This document shows, one piece after another, positions 7,343-16,329 of a DNA stretch of 64,000 nucleotides. The translations under genes were made by a program, and so were the position numbers. Source of the stretch: an uncultured Sphingomonas sp. GTDB taxonomy: Bacteria > Pseudomonadota > Alphaproteobacteria > Sphingomonadales > Sphingomonadaceae. The DNA is taken from contig NZ_CAMLDL010000010.1 of assembly GCF_946478955.1 (NCBI RefSeq), positions 37,364 through 101,363 of the forward strand, given 5' to 3'. A model generated the notes under the pieces. The model worked only from the letters and a program-made list of their open reading frames with translations, was not told the DNA's origin and did not search any database. Position 1 is the first letter of the stretch, and every line of letters starts with the position of its first letter.

Positions 7343-8854
7343 TCAGATCAACGCCGCCACCGGTACCGTGATGGTCGCCTTCAATCCTTCGGGGGCCCAG
7401 ATGACCTCATGGTTGCCGCCAAGCTGGCGCTTGACGCTCATATCGACCAGCTGCGATCCGAAACCGCTCAGGTCTCGCGGACCATCGACGCGCGGGCCGC
7501 CGGTTTCGGTCCAGTCAAAGCGAACGTCGTCGCCGTCACGGCGGATGTTGAGCGTGACCTGCCCACCCTCTTTCGACAGCGCACCATATTTAGCCGCGTT
7601 GGTTGCCATTTCGTGGAACAGCAATGCGATCGGCGTCACGGCGCGTTCGCCCAGTGATAAATCCGAACCCTCGACATTGACGCGGTGGCCCTTGCCATCA
7701 CCATAAGGCTCGAACAATTCATCCAGCAGGCCGTGCAGGCTGGTTGGTTCTTCGTCGGCGCCGTGCGGCCGCACATAGTCATGCGCACGGCCCAAAGCGA
7801 CGATGCGGTCGCGAAGATTCTCCGCGATAACCTCCATCCCCGGATGGGCACGACTTTCCAAACCGATGAGGCCGCTGATCACCGAAAAGATGTTCTTGAT
7901 GCGGTGACTTAGCTCGCGGCTCAATACATCGCGGGATTCCGACAGTTCGCGCTGTTCGTGAACATCTGTGTTCGTTCCAAACCAGCGGATTACCTCACCG
8001 TCTGCGTCGCGCATCGGCAGGCCGCGTGCCAGAGTCCAACGGTATAGCCCGTCCTGACGGCGCATCCGATATTCGATCTCATATGGATCGCCGCTGCGTA
8101 CTGCTGCCCGCCATGTCCGTACCGCCATGTCGCGGTCATCTGGGTGCAGGACGTCGACCCAGTTGCTACCGTTGTGCTGCCCGTCGTCGGCGCCGGTGAA
8201 GCTGTACCAACGCGCGTTGAAATAATCGACCTCGCCATCGGCGGTGGTCGACCATGCCAACTGCGGAATGGCATCGGACAGCGCCTCAAACCGGCGCTCG
8301 CTCGTTTCCAGTGCAAGTTGCGCACGTTTGTCTTTCATGCGCCGCATCACGGCGCGGGCCAATACGGCCAGGCCATGACGCTGAAGATCGGTCAATCCGC
8401 TGGGTCGGGGGGTGGAGGAAATCACGCATAGCGCGCCCAATGTCGCGCCTTCTTCGGACAGCAGCGGCGCCCCGGCGTAAAAGCGCACAAACGGCGGCCC
8501 GGTCACCAGCACATTATCCGCAAATCGCGGATCGGTCGTGGCATCGGTCACTTCCATGATGCCGCCGTTGACCATGGTGAACTGGCAAAAGCTGACCGAT
8601 CGGGGGGTCTCGGTCATGTCCAGCCCTTCGCGGGCCAGGAACCACTGTCGCTCCCGCTCGACCATTCCCACCAGCGCGATTTCGGTATCGCATAGCTGGG
8701 CGGCGAAATCGGTAATGGCCTTTAACTCGGGATCGTCGATCAGGCTGTCGGGTCCATGCGACGCCATGATGTTGAGCCGCACCCGCTCGGCATCGGTCAG
8801 GCCAGATGCGGCGGCCGGCTCGTGTTTCGGGAACGTTGTTTTACTGGGCCCCAT
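7343..8854 (-). CDS. GAF-PAS sensor histidine kinase, HWE/HisKA_2 type
   Basis: 503 residues. A GAF domain (about 35-170) is followed by a PAS domain with PAC motif (185-305) and a kinase core. The phospho-acceptor is His317 in ELSHRIKNIFSVI; the N-box Asn418 is in HEMATNAAKYGAL, and FDWTE near 455 supplies the W-x-E of the HWE family. No membrane segment is seen, so it is likely cytoplasmic, sensing a small ligand or light; the PAS lacks an obvious LOV cysteine motif. ATG 8854 was chosen; a TTG at 8875 would add seven residues. In alphaproteobacteria such kinases often feed the general stress response (PhyR-NepR), but no partner is encoded nearby. Confidence 0.9.
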   Translation of the reverse strand: MGPSKTTFPKHEPAAASGLTDAERVRLNIMASHGPDSLIDDPELKAITDFAAQLCDTEIALVGMVERERQWFLAREGLDMTETPRSVSFCQFTMVNGGIMEVTDATTDPRFADNVLVTGPPFVRFYAGAPLLSEEGATLGALCVISSTPRPSGLTDLQRHGLAVLARAVMRRMKDKRAQLALETSERRFEALSDAIPQLAWSTTADGEVDYFNARWYSFTGADDGQHNGSNWVDVLHPDDRDMAVRTWRAAVRSGDPYEIEYRMRRQDGLYRWTLARGLPMRDADGEVIRWFGTNTDVHEQRELSESRDVLSRELSHRIKNIFSVISGLIGLESRAHPGMEVIAENLRDRIVALGRAHDYVRPHGADEEPTSLHGLLDELFEPYGDGKGHRVNVEGSDLSLGERAVTPIALLFHEMATNAAKYGALSKEGGQVTLNIRRDGDDVRFDWTETGGPRVDGPRDLSGFGSQLVDMSVKRQLGGNHEVIWAPEGLKATITVPVAALI

Positions 8855-8944
8855 GCCTTCTGGTATCGTTTGCAAGGTAATTTGGCAAAGTCTAACTTCA
8901 TCGCGCCGACGTCAATAAAACGCCGATTTTCACCAGTTTCCGGC

Positions 8945-9529
8945 TTAGTAGCCCATCAGCGCGAGCACTTCCTTGCGACTGCGCTCATCTTCACGGAACA
9001 CACCCATCATCCGGCTGGTCGTCATCATCACGCCCGGCGTGTTGACACCCCGCGCCGTCATGCAGGCGTGACTTGCCTCAATCACCACTGCAACGCCGCG
9101 CGGCTCCAGATTCTCCCATATGCAGTCGGCAACCTGGGCGGTCAGCCGCTCCTGCACCTGCAAGCGCCGCGCAAAACCGTGCAAGACACGTACTAACTTA
9201 CTGATTCCAACCACTTTATCTTTCGGCAAATAGGCAATCGCCGCCTTACCAATGATCGGCGCCATATGATGCTCGCAATGCGATTGGAACGGGATATCCT
9301 TCAACAATACTATCTCATCGTACCCCCCGACTTCTTCAAAAGTCCGCGACAAATGCACCGCCGGATCTTCATCGTAACCCCTCGCATATTCCTTCCACGC
9401 CCGCGCCACACGCGCCGGAGTGTCGAGCAGGCCTTCGCGATCGGGATCGTCGCCGGCCCATTTGATCAGGGTCTTCACCGCATCCGCGACATCGTCGGGC
9501 ACCGGGATCTTGGCGTTGGGGCTCGTCAT
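8945..9529 (-). CDS. folE: GTP cyclohydrolase I
   Basis: 194 residues. Converts GTP to dihydroneopterin triphosphate, the first step of folate and pterin synthesis. Zinc and catalytic residues are visible in [10 protein letters not shown] and [11 protein letters not shown], with the substrate-binding [23 protein letters not shown] block between. The frame extends upstream to 9793, but family homology begins at ATG 9529, eight bases after the DUF6356 stop, so the two are probably co-transcribed. Confidence 0.97.
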   Translation of the reverse strand: MTSPNAKIPVPDDVADAVKTLIKWAGDDPDREGLLDTPARVARAWKEYARGYDEDPAVHLSRTFEEVGGYDEIVLLKDIPFQSHCEHHMAPIIGKAAIAYLPKDKVVGISKLVRVLHGFARRLQVQERLTAQVADCIWENLEPRGVAVVIEASHACMTARGVNTPGVMMTTSRMMGVFREDERSRKEVLALMGY

Positions 9530-9537
9530 AACGTTAC

Positions 9538-9768
9538 TCAAATCTCGAAATCGGGATAATGAAGGGCACTTCGTCTTCGGGTCGTCGCATGGAGTTTTTC
9601 GAGCACCCTGCTTGCCGTATCCTTGAACAGACCGGGAATGATAGCATGTACCAGGCAGGCGATGCCGCCAACGATCATCGTGGTGCCAATTTCCGCCGCG
9701 CCAGCGCCGTGCTCGCTCCAGCTCATGCCGAGCGATCGGGGATGGTCTTGAAACAGGCGGTCGAACAT
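9538..9768 (-). CDS. DUF6356 family small membrane protein
   Basis: 76 residues: [14 protein letters not shown] start, then [21 protein letters not shown] as one membrane helix, then a basic C-terminus. This matches my recollection of DUF6356, a family of short proteins in sphingomonads and relatives, often beside folE. Function unknown. AAGG lies just before the ATG. Confidence 0.75.
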   Translation of the reverse strand: MFDRLFQDHPRSLGMSWSEHGAGAAEIGTTMIVGGIACLVHAIIPGLFKDTASRVLEKLHATTRRRSALHYPDFEI

Positions 9769-9796
9769 TCACCTTCTCCCTTCGCATCATCATCGC

Positions 9797-9873
9797 TGGT
9801 GACCCCGACTGGATTCGAACCAGTGGCCCTCAGATTAGGAATCTGATGCTCTATCCTGCTGAGCTACGGGGCC
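9797..9873 (-). tRNA. tRNA-Arg (anticodon CCU), CCA encoded
   Basis: Read on the minus strand, GGCCCCG (from 9873) pairs with CGGGGTC, closing a normal cloverleaf. The anticodon stem CAGAT/ATCTG encloses TTCCTAA, giving anticodon CCT; the T-loop is GGTTCGAATCC and the 3' end is A-CCA (9800-9797). It reads the rare AGG codon. Confidence 0.97.
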
Positions 9874-9920
9874 GCGCCAGCGGCAGAACCGTTACGGTGC
9901 CCCCATGGCCCGGTCAATCG

Positions 9921-10745
9921 TTAGAGCGGCGCGATAGGTCGGCGGTGCTGGTGAACCGGAATGCGCGACCGTACATCGGCGATCCGACCGAGATTAAGCT
10001 CTGCGTATTCCAGACCGGGATCACTGGCCATGTCCAGGATAACATCTCCCCACGGATCTGCGACCAAAGAATGACCGTATGTATCACGCCCGTCTTCATG
10101 ATGTCCCGCCTGGGCAGCCGCGATCACAAATACCTCATCCTCGATTGCGCGCGCGCGCAACAGAACCTGCCAGTGCGCCCTTCCTGTTGGCACCGTAAAG
10201 GCGGCCGGAACCGCTATCGCGTCCGCCCCCGCGTCGCTCAACCGTTGAAACAGCTCTGGGAAGCGCAGATCATAGCAAATGGTCAGACCAAGAGTGCCTA
10301 CGGGTGTCCCGGGAACCAATACGGCGTCGTCGCCGGACCGATACATCGCCGACTCTCGCCAGCTCTCGCCGGTCGGAAGGTCGACATCGAAAAGATGGAT
10401 TTTGTCGTATCGCGCACGAATCTCTCCTTTGTCATCGATGACAAAGCCGCGGTTGGCCAACTTGTTGCTATCCGCTCGCACGGCGAGAGATCCCAAATGC
10501 ACCCAAATACCGGCGACCCGAGCAGCATTACGGACTGCGGCCAACACTCCATCCTCCGCCTCTGAAGTCGCCTTGGCCCAAGCCCGCTCACGGTCGCGGT
10601 CGAGCATGCCCGACATTTCCGGTGTGAATAGCATTGATGCGCCGCCGGCTGCTGCCTGCTCGATCGCCGTGACCAGCATTTCGGCATTGGCCGCCGGGTC
10701 AATACCGCTTTGGGCCTGATACAGCGCGATCCGAACGTTGCTCAT
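9921..10745 (-). CDS. Carbon-nitrogen hydrolase (nitrilase superfamily, Nit2/omega-amidase-like)
   Basis: 274 residues with the complete nitrilase triad: Glu43 in FTPEMSG, Lys115 in RYDKIHLFD and Cys157 in TICYDLRFPE. The RYDKIHLFDVD and CYDLRFPELFQ blocks place it in the Nit1/Nit2 branch, whose members hydrolyse deaminated glutathione or omega-amides such as alpha-ketoglutaramate. Its ATG overlaps the grxC stop (ATGA), and linkage to a glutaredoxin fits a glutathione-repair role; that is inference. Confidence 0.93.
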   Translation of the reverse strand: MSNVRIALYQAQSGIDPAANAEMLVTAIEQAAAGGASMLFTPEMSGMLDRDRERAWAKATSEAEDGVLAAVRNAARVAGIWVHLGSLAVRADSNKLANRGFVIDDKGEIRARYDKIHLFDVDLPTGESWRESAMYRSGDDAVLVPGTPVGTLGLTICYDLRFPELFQRLSDAGADAIAVPAAFTVPTGRAHWQVLLRARAIEDEVFVIAAAQAGHHEDGRDTYGHSLVADPWGDVILDMASDPGLEYAELNLGRIADVRSRIPVHQHRRPIAPL

Positions 10746-10999
10746 GCTGCCAGCAGGCCGTCTAGTTTGCCATCATATTCAAGATCCATCAGATCATCGC
10801 AGCCACCGATATGCTGCCCACCAATGAAAATCTGAGGGACTGTCGTTCGCCCACCAGCGCGCTGCACCATCTCTGCGCGCTTGCCCGGTTGGCTTTCAAC
10901 ATCGACCACCGTCAGGGCGACCTTCTTCATATCCAGCAGGCGCATCGCCCGCACGCAATAGGGACAGCTATTCCGAAGATAAATCTCAACCTTGGCCAC
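10742..10999 (-). CDS. grxC: Glutaredoxin 3
   Basis: 85 residues. Thioredoxin-fold dithiol glutaredoxin with active site CPYC at residues 12-15, cis-Pro in TVPQIFI and the GGCDDL glutathione-binding motif. It reduces disulfides and glutathione adducts using glutathione. It sits between comF (26 bp upstream) and the amidase gene (4-bp overlap), suggesting one transcript. Confidence 0.96.
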   Translation of the reverse strand: MAKVEIYLRNSCPYCVRAMRLLDMKKVALTVVDVESQPGKRAEMVQRAGGRTTVPQIFIGGQHIGGCDDLMDLEYDGKLDGLLAA

Positions 11000-11025
11000 G
11001 CGGCGCTCCTTGTTTCAACGATGCC

Positions 11026-11766
11026 TTAACGCATCATTGGGCCAGTGCGAACCACGCGCGCCCAACAAATCAGCTCGACGCGGACAGCGCCGGCTTTTCG
11101 CAGCGTTCGGGCGCAGGCTTCGGCGGTGGATCCGCTGGTCATAACATCATCAATCAAAACAATGTGGCGGCCCTTCACTTTCGGACCGGCCGTGAACGCG
11201 CCGCGCACCATGTCGCGCCTTTGGCGCGGGTTCATGCCTTTTAAGGGACGGGTTTGGCGCGTTCGGGTCAACGAATCGTGGGAAACACTTACGCCCCAGT
11301 GCTTCGCCAGCGCACGCGCAACCTCGCTCGACTGATTGAACCCGCGATTCCATAGCCGCCATCGATGCAAGGGCACTGGTACGATCAATGGCTCAGCGTC
11401 CCAGTTCCCCCGAAGAGGCGCCATGTAACGCGCCATAACTCGTGCCAATCCGACTTTGCGGCCGTATTTCAGCTTTAACACGACCCCGCGCGCCATATCA
11501 TCATAAGCTAGTGCTGCGCGAATCCGGTCGATAACTGGTGGCTCGGTCAAACAGCGCCCACATGATTCCACCTCGGTCGCAGCGAGCGGCACACCACAAA
11601 TTTTGCACCCGCCATTTCCCAGCCATTGCAACTTTGGCCAACAGTCGGCGCAAAAACTTCCCTGCTCCTCGACGACCTCGCCGCAGCCCGCGCATCGCGG
11701 CGGCAGCGCGAAATCGACGATGATAGCGGCCAGACCTTTCAAATTTTCAATTGGCCAGCGTGTCAT
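11026..11766 (-). CDS. comF: ComF family phosphoribosyltransferase-like protein
   Basis: 246 residues. Two N-terminal zinc-ribbon Cys pairs (CAGC...CADC and CKIC...CGRC) precede a type I phosphoribosyltransferase domain with the PRPP motif VVLIDDVMTSGSTAEAC. ComF proteins are needed for DNA uptake in competent bacteria, but most carriers are not known to be competent. ATG 11766 was chosen over the longer frame because homology begins there. It is divergent from the next methyltransferase gene, with only 44 bp between the starts. Confidence 0.9.
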   Translation of the reverse strand: MTRWPIENLKGLAAIIVDFALPPRCAGCGEVVEEQGSFCADCWPKLQWLGNGGCKICGVPLAATEVESCGRCLTEPPVIDRIRAALAYDDMARGVVLKLKYGRKVGLARVMARYMAPLRGNWDAEPLIVPVPLHRWRLWNRGFNQSSEVARALAKHWGVSVSHDSLTRTRQTRPLKGMNPRQRRDMVRGAFTAGPKVKGRHIVLIDDVMTSGSTAEACARTLRKAGAVRVELICWARVVRTGPMMR

Positions 11767-11810
11767 CACCCCCTTGTCGCAAGCCTTGTCCCGACGCACA
11801 AGCGGCCACG

Positions 11811-12602
11811 ATGAGCGATGAACTGTTCGACCGAAACCGCCGCCGACTGGCACGGAACCGCGCCGCGAGGATTGGTCCTGAGCTGTTCCTCCTGGGCCGG
11901 GCATTTGATGATTGCCTGGGACGGATTGCGGCAATCCGTCGACGGTTTACCCGTGCGCTTCTGATTGGAAGCCCCGATCCAGTGTGGCCGCAGCGACTGT
12001 CGGATTTGGTCGATGCAGTCGATGTCGTCGACCCTGGCACGCTGTTCGCCGAGGCGTCTGGGGGTCGACCAGGAGACGAAGATCGGTTCGATTTTGGCGA
12101 GAATCAATATGATCTCGTCGTAGCCGTAGGCACGTTGGACACGGTCAACGAGCTTCCCCTTGCGCTACAGCTGATACGTCGCGCCATGGTGGTTGATGCC
12201 TGTTTGATCGGGGCTATCGCCGGGGGTGATACACTACCTGCGCTTCGAGCCGCGATGATGGAGGTCGATCGTGCAGGCGGGTTTGCCGCCGCGCGCGTTC
12301 ACCCGCGTATCGACGGTCCGACCTTGGCTGGACTGCTGACTGCAGCCGGATTTGTCACGCCGGTGATTGACGTTGATCGGGTGACATTGCGCTATCCCAA
12401 CTTGGACCGGTTGGTGAATGACCTCCGTGCCATGGGTGCCAACAGCCTGTTGACGCGTCGCCCTCCCCCATTTGGAAAATCGGAGCTTGCTGCCGCTCGA
12501 GCAGCTTTCGTCGCCATGGGGGACGGAGAAAAAACAACAGAAAACGTAGAAATTCTCCACTTTCTGGGATGGACCTCCGCAGAACGGCAAGCGCGGAATT
12601 AA
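11811..12602 (+). CDS. NDUFAF5/BioC-like methyltransferase-fold protein
   Basis: 263 residues. The opening ELFDRNRRRLARNRAAR and the region FDLVVAVGTLDTVNELPLALQLIRRA are typical of alphaproteobacterial relatives of NDUFAF5, a complex I assembly factor. The usual SAM-binding glycine motif is degenerate: the position reads ALLIGSPDPVW instead of a GxGxG loop. It may therefore bind SAM poorly or not at all. Later segments PTLAGLLTAAGFVTPVIDVDRV and NDLRAMGANSLL keep family spacing. The name is inference from pattern. Confidence 0.75.
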   Translation: MSDELFDRNRRRLARNRAARIGPELFLLGRAFDDCLGRIAAIRRRFTRALLIGSPDPVWPQRLSDLVDAVDVVDPGTLFAEASGGRPGDEDRFDFGENQYDLVVAVGTLDTVNELPLALQLIRRAMVVDACLIGAIAGGDTLPALRAAMMEVDRAGGFAAARVHPRIDGPTLAGLLTAAGFVTPVIDVDRVTLRYPNLDRLVNDLRAMGANSLLTRRPPPFGKSELAAARAAFVAMGDGEKTTENVEILHFLGWTSAERQARN

Positions 12603-12677
12603 CCCTGAACATTCAAACTTATCTTAAGCATTTGCCCGTACCAATGACCGCGTGGACCAGGACCAGAGGAGGGTGGC

Positions 12678-12860
12678 GTGAAAGCTATCCGAATGATCGG
12701 TCGAAAGCTGCGGTCGGACAACCGCGGCGCGACCGCTATTGAATATGGGCTAATTGCCTCGCTAATTGTCGTTGCCATGATCGGCGCCTTGTCAAAGCTT
12801 GGCGGTGGCTCCGGCGGAATGTGGAGCAATTTGTCGAACATTGCGAACAATACGCTTTAG
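12678..12860 (+). CDS. flp: Flp-type (class IVb) pilin
   Basis: 60 residues from a GTG start with AGGAGG five bases upstream. A short basic leader ends at NRGATAIEYGLIASLIVVAM, the prepilin cleavage and assembly motif of Flp pilins, with the conserved Glu five residues after the cut. It would be processed by a CpaA-type peptidase and assembled by the Tad machinery. The matching Tad operon is 35 kb away at 48.3-55.3 kb. The TTAACC at 12601-12606 resembles a CtrA half-site but lacks its partner. Confidence 0.93.
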   Translation: MKAIRMIGRKLRSDNRGATAIEYGLIASLIVVAMIGALSKLGGGSGGMWSNLSNIANNTL

Positions 12861-12880
12861 GCACCAGCGTTGACGGGTCG

Positions 12881-14365
12881 CTATTGTCGACGCGATCCAT
12901 AAACTACCAACTTCACCTTCTGGCCCGGCGTCAGGCGGCTGTTGCCGTTCAGACCGTTAAGGGCAAGGAATCGGTCCAGCTGAAAGTTACGGTAGGCCAT
13001 TCGACGGGCGAGCGACTGGGCGGTGTCACCCTGCCGCACCATCACGACATTGATAACACGCGGGCGAATTGCTGCCGCTTCCTGCGTCGTGATCCGGCGC
13101 AGCGAATTGATCATTTGGCTGAACGGCCCGACGCCTGCCCCGCCCTGCGTAATCATGATGAAATGGTAAGCGGTATTACGATCCCACTCGTAGGCAATGA
13201 TGCTGACGTCTACCTGTCCCGATTGCGTGTTCGCACGACCGGTCGTGACGTAAGTCGGGATCCCGTTAACGGTGGTGCGCTGCACCGGGCCCATTGCAAC
13301 TTGCGCCTTGCCTTCGGTTAGCCCGTAAAGGATTTTACCGATGTGCGCCTGCATATTGCCGTCGTAGCGGCCGCCGCCAAATTGCGCCTGACCGGCGGAT
13401 CCTTGAATATCGACCGAGCTGGCGCTGTTCTGCATCAGATAGCCAGTGGGCACCGTAAACTGCATCCGCAGGTCGGGGTGGGTGAAGGTCCGACCGTCGA
13501 CGATGCCTTGCGCGGGATCATCATCGACCATCATGCCGTCCAGTTGCGCGAGGAACTGGTCACGGTTGACCATGCCGCTGCCCATTCGCCCTGTTTGCCG
13601 CGCAGCTTGATCCGCCTGCGTCACGCGATTTTGGGTGAGAGGGTGTGTCTGTGTCCATTCGGGCGCCGAACGGCTGGCATTCCCCTGAACCCGCGCCTCG
13701 AGGGCCGACGAGCGGCCAAGCTGGCTCAGCATTGTGCCGGCGCCCGCAGGGTTATATCCCGCCTGCGTCATATATCGGATACCCAGCACATCAGCCTGAT
13801 ATTCCTGGTTCCGGCTGAAACTTAGTGTGCGATATTTCGAAAATTGCTGTGCGCTCTGCGAAATCAGGCTGCCGAAAATATTGTCGCCGACTACGCCGCC
13901 CAAAATTGCGCCCAACACGCCGAGGATATTATTCTGGTTTGCCGCCGACTTACGGGTTTGTCCGTGGCGGGCCGCGATATGACCCGTCTCATGGCCTAGA
14001 ACGAACGCAAGATTGGATTCATCGTTCATAATGCCCATCAGCTGACGCGTAATGTAGACGTAGCCTCCGGGCGTCGCGAACGCATTTTCGACCGGGCTGT
14101 TCAAGGTAGTGTAATGAAGCGTCTGTCCGGGATTGGCGACACCTGAATAGGCGGAAACGCGGCGGCCAATACCATCGACGTAGGACGCGCGCGCTCCGGT
14201 TTCGGCGCCGCCAAATTCCTGAATCAGGGCAGCATGTTCCTTTGCGGATTCCTGAACATCGCGTTGATCAAGATAGGTTTGTTGCAATCGCGTTGCGGGC
14301 GCCTGCGCCACGGCAGGTGCCAGCGCCAATGTGCTGGTCGCCACAAAAGCCATTGAAAATCGCAT
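12881..14365 (-). CDS. M48-family metalloprotease with C-terminal LysM domain (BepA-like)
   Basis: 494 residues. A signal peptide (cut near VAQA, residue 21) is followed by an M48 domain with HETGH at 125-129 and EYQADVLGIRYM supplying the third zinc ligand. The central region resembles lipoprotein-like folds in BepA relatives, and the last 55 residues (VRQGDTAQSLARRM...LTPGQKVKLVVYG) form a LysM peptidoglycan-binding motif. It is expected in the periplasm or outer membrane, degrading misassembled outer-membrane proteins. GGAGGG precedes the ATG. Confidence 0.9.
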   Translation of the reverse strand: MRFSMAFVATSTLALAPAVAQAPATRLQQTYLDQRDVQESAKEHAALIQEFGGAETGARASYVDGIGRRVSAYSGVANPGQTLHYTTLNSPVENAFATPGGYVYITRQLMGIMNDESNLAFVLGHETGHIAARHGQTRKSAANQNNILGVLGAILGGVVGDNIFGSLISQSAQQFSKYRTLSFSRNQEYQADVLGIRYMTQAGYNPAGAGTMLSQLGRSSALEARVQGNASRSAPEWTQTHPLTQNRVTQADQAARQTGRMGSGMVNRDQFLAQLDGMMVDDDPAQGIVDGRTFTHPDLRMQFTVPTGYLMQNSASSVDIQGSAGQAQFGGGRYDGNMQAHIGKILYGLTEGKAQVAMGPVQRTTVNGIPTYVTTGRANTQSGQVDVSIIAYEWDRNTAYHFIMITQGGAGVGPFSQMINSLRRITTQEAAAIRPRVINVVMVRQGDTAQSLARRMAYRNFQLDRFLALNGLNGNSRLTPGQKVKLVVYGSRRQ

Positions 14366-14440
14366 CCGTTTCCCTCCGTGCCCGCGATTATGGATTGGGG
14401 CGATGAACGGAGGATGACGAGGATTTGTTCCGCGGCGTAA

Positions 14441-15382
14441 CTAGCCGATTGCCAGGAACTTTGCGCGGCGCTGTTCCAGCACTTTGTCGGGCGAAAGTTT
14501 TGACAGGCCGTCCAATTCAGCGACAATGGCTGCCTTCAAATTGGAAATGGCTTCCGCCGGTTCACGCTGCGCGCCGCCAAGTGGTTCTTCGACCACCACG
14601 TCAACAACGCCAAGTGCCTTAAGATCAGCCGCTGCTACCCGCATAGCCTCCGCAGCGTCGGCGGCCTTATCGGCAGTTCGCCATAGGATGGAAGCGCAGC
14701 CTTCGGGTGAAATCACCGAATAAATGGCATGCTCGAACATCAGGACGCGGTTCGCGGCGGCGATCGCAATGGCGCCGCCGGACCCGCCTTCACCGACGAT
14801 GGCGGCGACCATCGGCACTTTCAGCGCCAGGCATTGTTCGGTTGACCGGGCGATTGCTTCTGCCTGACCGCGCTCTTCGGCCTGAACGCCCGGAAAAGCA
14901 CCCATCGTGTCAACGAGACTGACCACCGGGAGGCCGAATTTATCGGCCAGTTGCATCAGCCGGATCGCCTTGCGATAGCCTTCCGGTTTGGCCATCCCGA
15001 AATTATGCTTCAGACGGGTTGCCGTGTCGTCACCCTTTTCATGGCCGATGATCATCACCTTACGGCCATCAATGGTCGCAAGGCCGCCCATGATTGCGGG
15101 ATCGTCGGCAAAGGCGCGGTCGCCTGCGAGCGGGATGAACTCATCGCAAATTCCGGCGACATAGTCTTTGAAATGTGGCCGCTGCGGATGGCGCGCGACC
15201 ATCGCCTTTTGCCATGGAGTGAGCTTAGAATAGGTATCGCGAAGCAGTTTGTCGGCTTTCGCCTCCAGCTTGTTGATATCGGACTCCAGATCCAACTCGC
15301 CGGCACTCGCCGTATCGCGCAGTTCCTCGATGCGGCTTTCCAGCTCTGCAATCGGCTTCTCAAATTCTAGGTAGGTCAGCAT
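14441..15382 (-). CDS. accA: Acetyl-CoA carboxylase, carboxyltransferase subunit alpha
   Basis: 313 residues. Transfers the carboxyl group from biotin to acetyl-CoA, making malonyl-CoA for fatty acid synthesis, in a complex with AccD. The family start YLEFEKPIAELESRIEELR, the helical hairpin at 30-60, and GEGGSGGAIAIAAANRV and ISPEGCASILWR oxyanion segments are all present. ATG 15382 is the conserved start; a TTG at 15421 overlapping xerD would add 13 residues. Confidence 0.97.
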   Translation of the reverse strand: MLTYLEFEKPIAELESRIEELRDTASAGELDLESDINKLEAKADKLLRDTYSKLTPWQKAMVARHPQRPHFKDYVAGICDEFIPLAGDRAFADDPAIMGGLATIDGRKVMIIGHEKGDDTATRLKHNFGMAKPEGYRKAIRLMQLADKFGLPVVSLVDTMGAFPGVQAEERGQAEAIARSTEQCLALKVPMVAAIVGEGGSGGAIAIAAANRVLMFEHAIYSVISPEGCASILWRTADKAADAAEAMRVAAADLKALGVVDVVVEEPLGGAQREPAEAISNLKAAIVAELDGLSKLSPDKVLEQRRAKFLAIG

Positions 15383-15417
15383 TTCGCCGCGGGAGGTAAG
15401 CGTGCTTTGCGGCAACG

Positions 15418-16329
15418 TCAACGCGCACCGTCACCTTGGCCGGCCGCGAGCGGGTGTCGTGAGTTGACCAACTCGATCAGTCTGGCACTGTCGACATGGG
15501 TATAAATTTGCGTTGTCGCGATGTCGGCGTGGCCCAGCAGCGACTGCAAAACGCGAAGATCGGCGCCACCGGCCAACAAATGCGTCGCAAAGGCATGGCG
15601 CAGCACGTGCGGACTGACACGTTCAGGCGCGATGCCCGTTTCCGCTGCCATGAAGCGGACAAGTTGGAACAAGCGGACGCGTGACAGATGCGATTTCCCG
15701 GATGGGAAAAGCCAGGCACTCGCCTCGGGCACATGCTCCAGCCATGCTGCGACCGCCGCCGCCGCGCGTTCACTAACAGGCACCAGGCGCTCTTTGGCGC
15801 CTTTTCCGCGCAGCATTAAATATGGCTGTCCCGCGCGGACAGCGCGCCTAGGCAGGCTGACTAATTCGGTCGCGCGCAAGCCCGATCCGTACAGCAATTC
15901 CAGCAGCGCAAGATTTCGCAACGCCAAAGGTTCCCCGCTCGACGCCCGCGCCTCTACCGCGACGAACATCGCGTCGACCTCACCCGTGTCGAGAATTTTC
16001 GGCAGCGGACGTTTCAGCGTCGGCCGGGGCAGCGCCGCACTTGGATCATCTGCGCGAATGCCCTCGTCGAACAGGAAACCGAAAAACCGCCGCAGCGAAG
16101 AGGAACGTCGCGCGACGGTTGATGCGGCCAGGTCTGACCACGCCTCACCCAACTTACCGATTTCCAATGGCCCCGCCGTCTCCAGCGCGCCAAGCACCTC
16201 CGCTGCGGCCGCAAGATCCGCACGATAGGCAAGCAACGTATTCCGAGATGCGCCGGCTTCCGCGGCCATCATGTCACAGAAACGATCGACCAGGGCGCGA
16301 TTACTCTCGCCGCTCATCGGCTGGTTCAC
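15418..16329 (-). CDS. xerD: Tyrosine recombinase XerD-like
   Basis: 303 residues, standard for XerC/XerD. The N-terminal core-binding domain covers about 15-100; the catalytic domain has Arg in GLRATELVSL, Lys in GKGAKERLV, HVLRHAFATHLL (His-x-x-Arg), LLGHADIATTQ (His) and the nucleophile in IYTHV. Placement beside accA is typical for xerD in alphaproteobacteria. It would resolve chromosome dimers at dif with XerC. GTG start overlaps the upstream stop (GTGA). Confidence 0.92.
   Translation of the reverse strand: MNQPMSGESNRALVDRFCDMMAAEAGASRNTLLAYRADLAAAAEVLGALETAGPLEIGKLGEAWSDLAASTVARRSSSLRRFFGFLFDEGIRADDPSAALPRPTLKRPLPKILDTGEVDAMFVAVEARASSGEPLALRNLALLELLYGSGLRATELVSLPRRAVRAGQPYLMLRGKGAKERLVPVSERAAAAVAAWLEHVPEASAWLFPSGKSHLSRVRLFQLVRFMAAETGIAPERVSPHVLRHAFATHLLAGGADLRVLQSLLGHADIATTQIYTHVDSARLIELVNSRHPLAAGQGDGAR

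Noticed and set aside
12601..12640. Possible CtrA site before the Flp pilin
   Set aside because: Only one TTAACC half; the second half at the required spacing (TTAA-N7-TTAA) is missing.
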